This document shows positions 52,080 to 62,280 of a DNA stretch of 64,000 nt, in pieces (the first letter of the stretch is position 1; each line of letters begins with the position of its first letter). The notes under the pieces were generated by a model that worked only from the letters and a program-made list of their open reading frames with translations, was not told where the DNA came from and searched no databases. A program made the translations under genes and the position numbers. Source of the DNA: Phytophthora colocasiae (Eukaryota; Oomycota; Peronosporomycetes; Peronosporales; Peronosporaceae); contig JAGKQI010000034.1 in the NCBI GenBank assembly GCA_018806915.1, forward strand, positions 124,001 through 188,000. The letters run 5' to 3'.

Positions 52080-54318
52080 CTAACCACTGCTACTAGCATG
52101 CCGATGGTCACACTGCGTTTCTAAAAGTTGAAGTCGCCGGGTTTCGTCGATAGCCTCCTGTTCCGGTTTGAAGAACTCGAGTAACTCCAGCGTGAGCGGC
52201 TCCATAAGAAATAGCTCATTCATCGATTTTACCCGTGTGACCGCTACGTAAAATGAAGAGGCCTGCGGTTTTTTCCTTGTGTGGTGCCGCATAGGGCCAA
52301 TTATTAGCCTGCCCACGGTAAGTCCTTGGCACTTTTCAGTTGTCAAAGCGAAAGCCGGGATCAGAGGGGTTTGCTGAATCCGAAGCGAAAATGTGCGCTT
52401 GCGAATGGATACCCGCACACCAGTTTCGTTGTGCAGACGGACTGGGACAATACCATCAGGAAAACGGTCGACAAGCCTTCTCTTGCGTAGTTCAGCAGGA
52501 AGCAAGCGAATGAAGACAACATTCGCGGGCTTTGAATGAATGTGCACCTCAACACCAGCGTCACTTGCGAAGCGGACGCGGTCATCAGCAGCCACATCAA
52601 AGCCAACAACGTTTCCAATAGTTCCATTTGCTAAGTGCAGAGCGCGCGAAATATTTTTCGTGCACTGTACAGGAAGACCAATCGCTAGCATCAACGAAAC
52701 AGCGAGATTGCCGGTCTTGTCCGAACGAATCTGGTTTAGGCTCCGTCGCTGTCCACGCGTTAACCGTACACGAGAACGTGACCCGTTTGCAGGGAATCTG
52801 GTGAAGAACACCAGCGGTGCTGGTACAGTAATTAAGTGTGGCTTGTTCATTGAATTCAACCCGGAAGCGCGTTCGAAGTAACTAGAATTGGACAAAAGGC
52901 CTTCTGCTGATCAGAAAACACAGACGGCCAATCAGTTCCATTTCGAAAACAGCACTTGTTCACGGTATCGATATCCTGTTGTGTGTATTCTCCGAAGCGC
53001 CAGCGAGCGAGAATATCCCGCCATTGAGGGTCGTTTCGATGGCGCATATTTTCTTCTAGTAGAACAACCTCGTTGATTTCACGGTAAGCATCAATTCCTC
53101 TCTGTCTAAGGAGATACATCGTGGATGGATCGTCACCGCCAGCGACCTGAGCACAAGAACCGGTGGGAAGAGGTGGCTGGGATTTGAACGCGGGGTGACC
53201 GAGAACTGGATACTGCTGCATCCAGTCTCCGGCGAACTGCATGTGGATACCGCCAAATCGCAGGTCAGGCTGGTTTTTTACATCGCGTAACGCAATATCC
53301 ATCATACCGATGAGCTTAGCATCAGTGGTGGAAGTTTCGTCCATTATCAGCAGCTTCAATCCGGCGTATTGCTCTTTATCTGCTGCGGTGTATTGCTTGC
53401 TACGCCCATTGCGACCAATCCCCCACCGGAAAAACTTGTGGATTGTTTGGCCGCCCGCTGCCTCGGCTGCGACCCCTGATAAGCTACCGTAGCAATAGCG
53501 CCCGAACAATTCCAAGAAGCAGCAAGAGCCTGCAAAGCACGTATAACCTGGCTTTTGCCAGCGCCAGGAGGCCCACCCAGGAACGAAATAACTTGACCGG
53601 GGCTGTGGCGTATTTCCTCCACCAGTGATCGGAGGAAAGGCGAGCCGATTCTTACAAAAGCCTTGTGTTGTTTACGGTTCAACGAAAAGCGGGTCGAAAT
53701 GCACCGAAGACTGGCGTTGGGAGGTGCGAATTCCGGTATTACAGACGTTTGTGTAGTAGGGTCAATCCAGAGCTCCGCATCAGCAATTGCGTTTTGTACA
53801 AGCAGTACTTGCGTAGGTATGACCGGCAATAAACCCGTTGAAGTTCTTGCTAGCGGCACAGCTCCGCGGTCGATAAAATTCCGTTCGGCATTGGCAATGC
53901 ATTCGTCAACCTCGTCCAGCGTTGTGCAAATAGATTGAAAAGCCGACAAGCCTGGAGATTCGGTAGACGATGCGGCTAACGTAGTTGCAGCTACCGAGAG
54001 GTTTAGTAGGCGAATATTCGTGTCGGAACGCTGCAGAGTTGCCGTGTCTTCGTCCGAAGAGAACCCGTCGCCAAAATCGCTACCGGGATTATCCGATTCA
54101 CTTTCGTCACTGGAACTGTAGTTTCCTCCCACATTTTGCTCGACAGCATTTCGGTATCTTATTATGTCAGAATCCACACACTGCCGGGCCAGTCGCTTTG
54201 AAGCGAAGTAGTCGTTTGAGTGGCTTACAAATAGATGTGCTTCCTCCGTAGCGTCATGTTCCCACCGGTGGTCGAAGCGTGCATTGATGTCTCGCGTAGA
54301 ATCAATAAAAAAAATCAT
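52080..54318 (-). pseudogene. Helitron PIF1-like helicase domain
   Basis: Superfamily 1B helicase motifs in order: Walker A FLGGPPGAGKSQVIRALQ, Walker B LLIMDETS, motif III-like MQFAGDWMQQYPV, then after two frame changes ALTTEKCQGLTVGRLIIGP and SSFYVAVTRVKSMNELFLMEPL. Preceding sequence is the acidic Rep-helicase linker. Frame breaks near 53450 (a GGGG run) and 52870. This is the 5'-3' helicase half of a RepHel protein. Confidence 0.88.
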
Positions 54319-57300
54319 CCAAACTTCGGAACGGATGAAAGAGAATCAGCACGGACCTCGCAAAATACAACTTTTCCTCGTCCGGAACTAGCTGCCCACG
54401 GATTTCCGGGAGTCTTTTTCCTAGCAACCAAAGTGTTACTGGAATGTCGCGTTTGTGCAGAGAGTGAGACTGGTGCTGTGTGTGGCGGTTATCGAAGCGG
54501 AACCCGGTTGTGTTCTTCTTCTTCTCCCACAAACTGGAGAAATCAAACAAGCAAACATCCTTTACCTCAACGGGCCGGTAAATATAATCACAAATCGGAG
54601 AGGAGAGTTTAAACGTAGCTCCACGATCATCTGACGAAAGTATCACATCCACGTCAGCATTTTCAAAAACGGTTTTAACCGCAGAGGCCAAATGTAAACG
54701 CTGAAAGTCTGTGGACGAATAGAAAGGTGATTTCCGCTCCAGGTAAAGCGCTGCAAGAGGAGCCGAAACTTCTTGAGCATTAGACATAGAACAGCACATC
54801 GATTGAACACAACGACGGCCATTAGCGATCGCGTTATCACACTCGGCCATCTTCAGCTTGGCCTTATCAAACGCGTGCAAATGGATCGCAAGCAAATTTT
54901 CGATGCTTTTTTGGCCTTTGGTTGTGTATTTCATCATATAATACGCTTTTTCAGGACCTGCAAAGTTAAGAAGGTGTTAGTGCGCAGGACCAATACCCCA
55001 ATTTTTTTACCTTCTGAAGCCGCCAAGAACTTGACATCATGATTGCACTTGAAGACCGCGCTTAGCAGGGGTATATATGTGTTCAAATATTCACTGCCAA
55101 CATCACGACGTAGCTCCACTTTATCGTCTCGCCACCCGTTTCTGTTTGAGTCTGCTTAGGAAAACATTCTGCAAGCCTTTCCATCAGGGGTGCGCCGGGT
55201 ACGTTTAAAGCATGAACGGCAGTGATACCAATGATGAACTTGGTACTCAATTAGAGCCCGACAAGCAACTAAGTCAAAACGAGTAGAGCTCGGCAGTGGA
55301 TACGAGCACGGCACGGCTAAAATGCCGAACCGCCTGGTCATCCCAATCATGCTGTTCAATTTGGTGCAAGGTAGCAACACGATTAAGTCTCCATCCGAAT
55401 TAAATCATCTGCTCCAAACGAGAAGGAACAGTGCGAGCATGTTGACGTAACCGGCCGATTGCTGTTCTTTCTGAGGCTTCTGATATGCTTCCGCGGGGAA
55501 AGATGAAGCGGCAAGAGAGGTTTGGCCGCATTTTGGGCACGCCGCTGGTTTGATCGGGAAAGATGAAGAAGCGATCGACTCAACGTACTGAACGAGGTTT
55601 TGTTTTACAAGATTTGAACAACAGGAAGCATAGTACTCATCAACCGTCTTTGCTGCCCGCGCACCCATATGAGCATGTGGGCATGTAAATTTCCAGTCGA
55701 GCCCTGAGCCTCCGTCGACGAAAAAGAATGCTTCAGTGATACCAAAAGACCTTGTCCAGGCTTTGAGCATTGCTTCTCCACATCCCAATTTAGTATAACT
55801 TTCGACAAGTACTTCCCATCACGCAGTTGGAAATAACTGGCGCAGGCGGCGGGGTTGCTTGTCGCTATTTCGCCAAGTCTTGCGTTTGTGTACGCTAAAC
55901 AATCTTGGCAGTGTCACTGTTGTTTCATCCAACAAATCATCAACCATGCTACCCGCAAGATTTGCAACGCGGTAGGATAGGCTGCTACTTGGAGAAATTG
56001 TTAGGAATATAGCCGGTTGCCCAAAGCGCAGCTGCATCGACATAACTTTACTTCGCGCTTGCCCGCGCTCCTCGTTCGATCCGAAAACGCTCGGAGACCC
56101 GTGCTAATCGCCGACATTAAGCTTAAAACCGGTTGTGATACTCGTGGGCGGGTCGGGTACTCGTGCTTTCTCCAAATGGCCGTTCGTCGTGCTTCGAGAT
56201 GGCTTACATGCTGTAACAACTCGTCTCGGTCGACGCCGGTAATACTTCTCATTATAGAAGGCGATACTTTAGCGCGCAGATAAACCGCCTGGATGACTTG
56301 GTGTCTTGCAATCACATCAAACGCGACCAAAAGGACTGAAGGGTGCTGCGCAAACGGCGCGATGCCAAGCGCAAGCAGTAGCGAACAAATTCCTCCAAAC
56401 TTATCCGCGTAGTACGAGCCTCATCAAGACCTCCTCTACCAAAAGGAAATAGCTCGCAAAATGAGTTGGTCCAGAACGCGGTGTCGAAATCAGATAGAAT
56501 GCCTGACGAACGACGAACAATTATATCGTTGTTTTCAAGAACACGACGCTGAAGTTGCACATCATCTTCATTCGCAAAGTCGGTCACTAACGCGGTAACC
56601 GATTGAGTAAATTCTTCGTCGACTTCGTTTATGGCGTTAATATGGGCTGGTCGGGGCTCGCTGTGGCGCCAATGCGATTCGTCTAGTTCATTCTCCAGGT
56701 GTGTTGCAGATACAGATGCGGTAGTACCGGTTTGCTCATCAACGCCGCTTTCATCGTCACGAGTAGTGTCGAGGACAACTCGAGTCTGGCAAATCAACTC
56801 GTCGATACGAGAATGTTCGAGCACAGATATGCTTCGGTACAGAACGTTGTTTGATTTATACCAATCGAGTTGCTCTGAAATACGATCGACTCGAACGGAA
56901 TAGCGCCGCAGAGTCTTGGCCTTTTGCATTGCAGTCATGCAACCCACCATGGTGACACCAATAACTCCGCTTGACACCACCTCATTCGGCAGTTGAGCCG
57001 CTGGAGGCGCTGGATCGGACCGAAAAAAATAAGCATGAGAGCGAATAGAGGAGTGTCTCCCTCCTTGAACAATCGACATGAATCGCGTGGGTTGTGATAG
57101 ATTTACCATAGCGTGCTCAGTCATCGAGGAATCATTAAAACGCGCTGGTAATTCACCAATCCATAGACCATTTGCAATTGCAAATTTTGGGGGAGATCTT
57201 ACATTTTTCTTTGACAGCGAGCCCAAGCAAGGCTTGCAAACTTGAAAATATACTTGCGGCGCGAAGCAAATTATGCCCCGTCTAGACAATAAAACCCCCG

Positions 57301-57691
57301 ACAAACACTCGCTGATATCAGAAACATCGTATTGCGCACGAAGATTAGGCGGGAGGTGTCTAGGGCACTTCAAGCGGGTTTTTATTGTCGCCACCAGCAC
57401 TTTACATCGCGCGAGATGCTTTTTTTCAACATTTTTCACTGGGTGTAGGCAATCGCATACACAACAGCAATTCACCGAGAGATACTTGTTCGAAAGACGC
57501 TCCGCGCACTTGGCGTTAAGCGCTTCAACCAACTCGAGGTTGGCGGGTGAGAGGCTGACCGACACCTTGCTTTTATCGGACGTCGAACGCCGAGTATTTC
57601 TACGCCGTCGCTTCCGCTCTCGCTCATTAATGGATTCATCTCTTGCGCGAGCAGCCCTTTTCGCGGCAACGGCCTTCTGCTTATCTCGCAT
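54302..57691 (-). pseudogene. Helitron Rep (HUH/Y2) region and N-terminal domain
   Basis: N-terminal part from ATG 57691 is basic, then Cys-rich (CCCVCDCLHPVKNVEKKHLARCKV) and a Helitron-type domain (PPKFAIANGLWIGELPARFND...). Rep motif 1 is QLRFGQPAIFLTISPSS (~55990), motif 2 (HUH) is LHAHMLIWV (~55660), and the tyrosine motif is KAYYMMKYTTKGQKSIEN (~54920). NTYIPLLSAVFKCNHDVKFLAASEG is joined to the tyrosine motif by a ~55-nt intron (GTAAAA...CTAAC...TTGCAG, ~54960-55012). The reading shifts several times (near 56320, 56040, 55810, 55650 and 55390). The element is rolling-circle type and now inactive unless the breaks are artefacts. Element ends were not identified. Confidence 0.85.
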
Positions 57692-57919
57692 TTGGCCCTA
57701 TGGCATACGCGAGCGAAGCGGTGAAGGCATCTACTAGTCTCCAAACGCCCATCGCCTACAAAGGTTGACTACCTTATGATGCTTGGCGAGGATCGATTGA
57801 TAAAGACTACAATCAGTCGGCCCCCCGGATTTGGCGCGATTTTCGTGTCTCTCTTCTCTATCTGTCACTGCAAAAGGTGACGATTGACTCTTTATTAAGA
57901 CCGGCAAAGTAAAATCGTT
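57692..57919. promoter_or_regulatory. Divergent promoter interval, Rep / SET gene
   Basis: 228 bp between the Rep ATG (minus) and the SET gene ATG (plus). No defined core element can be assigned, but a shared bidirectional promoter is the simplest arrangement. Confidence 0.35.
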
Positions 57920-58651
57920 ATGGCACCGACTAAGCGTGACAGCCGACCGAAGAGGAGCTCGCGACGAGCAATACCGCGTCAAAGGAAGAAGAAGTATTAT
58001 ACGCAAATAACCCTGGACAATTTTGTGTGTCCTCCCCCCAAAGCTATCCTAGACAGCGAATATACGTATATCGCTGTCAGTGGATGTATAGGCGATCTTG
58101 TTCGCCGACAAGACAGCGGCGAGATGTGCGGTTGTGAAAATAATTGCGGAAGCGACTGTGTGTACCGGAACGATCAAATCGAGTGTTCTTCGATCACGTG
58201 TAACCTTGATGGGACATGCAGCAATCGACCATGGCTAGCATATCGTGTTGCACCAGTTAAGCTTGAGGTTCGTGACACCGAAGGAAAAGGTCGAGGCGCA
58301 TTTGCGTTGGAAACGATCGCAGAAGGCGTCATAGTTAAGGAGTATGTGGGAGAAATTATCACCAACGAAGAACATCTGAAGCGCGCTGAAACCGAAGGAC
58401 ACATGTACACGATTAAATATGCAGCAGGGAAGTATATTGACGCCCGGAGAGTCGGAAACGAATCCCGCTTTTTTAATCATAGCTGCGATCCGAACTGTAT
58501 TGCGGAAGTGTGGGAAGTGGCAGGTTGCTACCGCATTGGAATAATTGCTGTGCGTCAAATAAACTGCGGAGAGGAGATTTCCTTCGACTACGGAGATGTG
58601 TTTCGGATCGAAAACTGCATGTGTTGCCAGTGCCAACAAATGCTTAGGTGA
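57920..58651 (+). CDS. SET-domain histone lysine methyltransferase
   Basis: Intact 243-residue, intronless frame. An AWS-type pre-SET Cys cluster (CGCENNCGSDCVYRNDQIECSSITCNLDGTCSNR) precedes a complete SET domain: GRGAFALETIAEGVIVKEYVGEIIT, YTIKYAAGKYIDARRVGNESRFFNHSCDPNC (SAM and Lys site), GEEISFDYGD, and a post-SET CMCCQC. The AWS-SET-post-SET order is that of H3K36 methyltransferases (SET2/ASH1 class), but this is short and lacks accessory domains. It starts MAPTKRDSRPKRSSRR, a likely NLS. It lies between two minus-strand Helitron-type genes and has no introns, which suggests capture or retrocopy. Unlike its neighbours it shows no frame damage. Confidence 0.85.
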   Translation: MAPTKRDSRPKRSSRRAIPRQRKKKYYTQITLDNFVCPPPKAILDSEYTYIAVSGCIGDLVRRQDSGEMCGCENNCGSDCVYRNDQIECSSITCNLDGTCSNRPWLAYRVAPVKLEVRDTEGKGRGAFALETIAEGVIVKEYVGEIITNEEHLKRAETEGHMYTIKYAAGKYIDARRVGNESRFFNHSCDPNCIAEVWEVAGCYRIGIIAVRQINCGEEISFDYGDVFRIENCMCCQCQQMLR

Positions 58652-58963
58652 TCGATCACCAGCTTAAAAAAAGACTTCACGCAACGTCGTTATTTGTTGA
58701 TCACTTTCCTAATTTCATCCAGCTTCACCACCGTATGAAGAACCTTCTATCGAACTCGAACGAAGTTTCGACTATCACCGGCGAACTGATTATCCAAGTT
58801 AATTAACTTCACATACCGGAGCGTTCACATACATGTATAAATGACTGAACTTCGATAGGGATAAAAGGAAAAATGTATTTTATAAAAGTTCCTATCTCGA
58901 TAGTATCTGTCACTAGTATAGGAACCAAGAGAAAGCAATCCCGCCGCAGCGACTAGACCCAAT
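58652..58963. other. Intergenic between SET and RPA-like genes
   Basis: About 310 bp, AT-rich, with a partial inverted repeat around GAACTTCGATAGGGATA... and TCCTATCTCGATAGTA. No gene. Confidence 0.4.
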
Positions 58964-60113
58964 TTATCTTGTGTCGAGCTTGGAGTACTGGTGTCCCGCC
59001 GAAATACCTTGGAACCAGTTCCTTAGCTCGTGCGACTGCGCAAAAGAGCTGGGCCGTAATGCAATAAGAAACGCCAACCTGATATTCAAAGACCTCTTCG
59101 TTCCCATGTAGTCTGGGATATTTTTGCATCCTGCATGAGCAACACAGTCCCGCAATATTCGGCTCGATGTCTCGAGCTACCTTCCCCACGCAGTACACAA
59201 CAGTTCTGTGTCGGAGTCATCCACCAACACGAACTGGCGCCTGTCAGTTGCTTTCCCAGATTTTGTCATGATACTCTTGAGTGGGCCAACATCGGTGACT
59301 ATACTAATAATCGTCACAACCGAGCCGGTAGATAAGCTGCCCAGTAACCCAATGGCCATCATTGTAAAGCCTGGTTCAGGAAAGTCTATAGTATCCTGCC
59401 CCATCTCGACGATATAAGCATCATCACCGAACGACAATTCAACCGCAGCGCCATGGGGAGAAAAATCTCTATTCACTCGCTTTATCCGCCCTCCCGAAAA
59501 CAAGCAAACCGCACCAGGATTCGCCACCTCGTAAAACTTCCCCACACCCCCATCAAACACTGTAGCTTTGACCAACTGCGAGTCCTTACCGGTTACCCAC
59601 ATTGTAAAGAGTGAACCGCTCTTGCCACGCCAATGCGTGTATTTGCCAACGGGGCCTTTTGAGAAGACCCGTCCAACAAATCCACACGCTGTCCCAGCTT
59701 TAGGTAACAAATCGTTCACATAGTAGTACGGCTTTACAGCACTTGTGAGTTGTTGCGTTTCGGTTGCAACTCCTCCATTCATGCCAGATTGGTCGTGTTG
59801 ATGTCCTAGAGCTTGACGTTTGTTACCACGCCCAGTATTGCTGTTAGAGTCAATATCACGCGAACGCTTTCGCATTTCCGCTTCCCCTGGTACCACCACC
59901 TTTCGCACCTTTTTTTGTTGTTTTCACAACTGCATGCAACGCTACACCGCCCGTGGAAATTCCCTCTTTGGTTTCATCAGTCGCCACCCGCACTGCTTCC
60001 ATATCCGTGGAGACCCCCTCTTTGGCTTCACCAGTCTTCCTCTGCGCTGATTCCACAGCGACATCTGGCTCCATAGCGGCAGTGGAGGTGCCACGAAAAA
60101 CGCGCTTGGTCAT
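58964..60113 (-). pseudogene. RPA1-like OB-fold single-strand DNA-binding protein
   Basis: From ATG 60113 a Lys/Glu-rich leader; an A7 run near 59912 shifts the frame to KRSRDIDSNSNTGRGNKRQ (NLS-like), then PYYYVNDLLPKAGTACGFVGRVFSKGPVGKYTHWRGKSGSLFTMWV...LVKATVFDGGVGKFYEVANPGAVCLFSGGRIK, and a second OB-fold GSVVTIISIVTDVGPLKSI...FVLVDDSDTELLCTAWG. These match DNA-binding domains A and B of replication protein A 70 kDa. After TAG (59177-59179) the same frame continues to a natural stop at 58964. RPA-like genes travel with plant Helitrons, so it probably belongs to the same element as the RepHel gene. Confidence 0.75.
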
Positions 60114-60330
60114 GGTCGACTTCAGCCGAAACTTGCTTTTATCAGAATGCCTTAGGTCTAACGGAGCGCGGCGCTCATCCTGTCGCTATCAATCCATCAA
60201 AGATCTGGTTCTCAACGATCTAAAGGTCTGCTTCTCAACCAGGTACACTCTTGATGACCTTGTGATCCCATCACTCACCGCTTACCTCAGTCATAGTCCC
60301 GTTGTGGTGTAAAGGTACGCGACCGGAAGG
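60114..60330. other. Short flank with transposase-like tail
   Basis: A plus-strand frame ends ...VLNDLKVCFSTRYTLDDLVIPSLTAYLSHSPVVV at 60312. It looks like coding sequence but no family could be assigned. Confidence 0.3.
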
Positions 60331-62280
60331 AAGTTTCGTTGCAATCACGTGTCGCGAAGTCGGTGAAACTTTGGTCGCGGAGCAGGGGGCGTATAGTGAA
60401 CCCTAGTTATACGACTACTGAAAAAGGGTTTTCAGAGCCGTACAACGGTAGGTTGGCGTGTGGTACCTTGCGGTATCCTCGTGGGTTCGTTGTCTTCGGA
60501 AATATGACCCTCGCCGGAGTCTGAGAATGTGTTGTGAAGAGAGGTTGGGGTTCCCTTGGAGTCTGGTGTCGGTATTCAGGAAATCCTTCCAGGAGCGTTC
60601 GGGAGTCGGAATCTCTGGAAACCAAAGTGTTTTCCAGGAAGTCGGCGGTCGAAAAGAGGTTAATATACCAGAGAAAGTCCGAATTCGGTGTCTGAATATC
60701 ACAAATCCAGAACCGAGATACCTGACTCTCAGAGATAAACAACCAATATACAGAGTTCGAAAATATACAAATATATACAGCCGTTCTTATTCTTTATAGG
60801 CCCTTGAACGGTGGGCTAACACTCCAGGTCAACTAGGGACTTACTACCAGACACCTGGTCTGTCTGGTATCCCTTTACGTTCGCGCACCACCCTCTAATA
60901 TAGAGGGAAAATATAAACCAATACAATCGGCTATATATAACAGTCTACCTTGCACTCTGAAAACGACTGTCTAGTTTCCAGAGCCTGTCCAAACGATCAA
61001 TATGAAATGGGCTACCGCTAGAGACAAAACAAACGACCCAACTAGGATATGGAATAGGCGGGTCCTTTCAGGTCTCTACGTTACCTGATCTCCACCTAAG
61101 GGGATTGAATTTGGTGGAGATCACACGACGTGCAATCGTGATGACGTAGTGGCTTGAATACCTCTCAAGCGGACTTGTGCAGTAGCAAGCAAATTGAACT
61201 CTGTTTATCGTTTATCTTCCTCATAACTATCATTTATATCTGGTAACTCTCTTCTTCTTGTCGTCTTTTGCGTCCTTTATGCAGTCAGTCTTCATATCTC
61301 AGATACTCTTGGTCTTTGTATACATCTGGTACTTTGACTTGGTCTCAGTATGCAGTCTGTGCAGCCGATCTCGATGGGTTGACAGGTAGAGACGTCATTA
61401 CGGGGGATGTGCAGGTCAGTAATCACTTGAATGCGTGACTTGAACTTGGGTTCACTTGGTTTCAGTATGGTCTTGAATCTTCGGTGGTTTCAGGGTCTGG
61501 TATCCTGGTTTTCAGAGTCTGATATAACTTGGTTTCCAGAGTCTTAGTCACTCAGAGTTAGAGATACCAGAGTCTTGAGTAAGAAACCAGAGTACGGAGC
61601 ACTAATGCTTCAACGTACATGAAGATCCTGAGGGTTGCGCGGGTGCGCGGCGTCCGGCGCGCGATACTTGGTCTCTGTGGGTATATATTGTGAATCCTTG
61701 AACCATCCATCGTCGCGCTGGACGGTAACGGGATGAGGTCTCTCAGAGATACGTTCTTCTGAGAGACTTTCCGCCAGAACTTAGGCACTCATCGTCGGGG
61801 AAAGTCCGGTGACCAGACAGAGGTAGTTGACCTTCAGAGTTGTGCACACTCTGAAGTACACTTCTGGTCCTTTGGGCCCCTTTACAGTCAGGCGAAGGTT
61901 TATCCACAATCTTCCACAGATGTCGCACGGGTGCGGCCGCGTCCCCAAAGTCCCTTTCGCTTATAACCCATAGTATAACCAATCACATCGTAACGTAATA
62001 TCCACCTGTCGCTCGAAAATCGGAATTAACATCATGTCAACCGCCCCTCCTGGTCACGATCCATCAGTGCGGAACTTTCTCCAAGCTGTGTATCATGGCC
62101 AGGCCTATCAAACATTCTGATAGACGGTTTTCAGAGCGTAGCGTAGCTGCAACTCTTTGTCAGTTACCTGGTTTTCAGAGTCTCTGGTGTCCCGTCGCAC
62201 AATCTGATTCTCTCAGACTCAGAAACTTGAATTTGACTTGCCAAACAGGCGATCATTTTCAAAACTCCGTCCTTTCGCTC
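60331..62280 (+). repeat. LTR and leader of a plus-strand retroelement (boundaries uncertain)
   Basis: About 1.9 kb without genes, upstream of a gag-like frame. It contains perfect hairpins (GATCTCCACC/GGTGGAGATC around 61094-61130; ACCAGACA/TGTCTGGT ~60846-60869), a GCAAATTGAACTCTGTTTAT segment shared with the 49.3-kb repeat, and many copies of TTCAGAGTCT-like words. LTR ends and primer site were not fixed. Confidence 0.45.
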
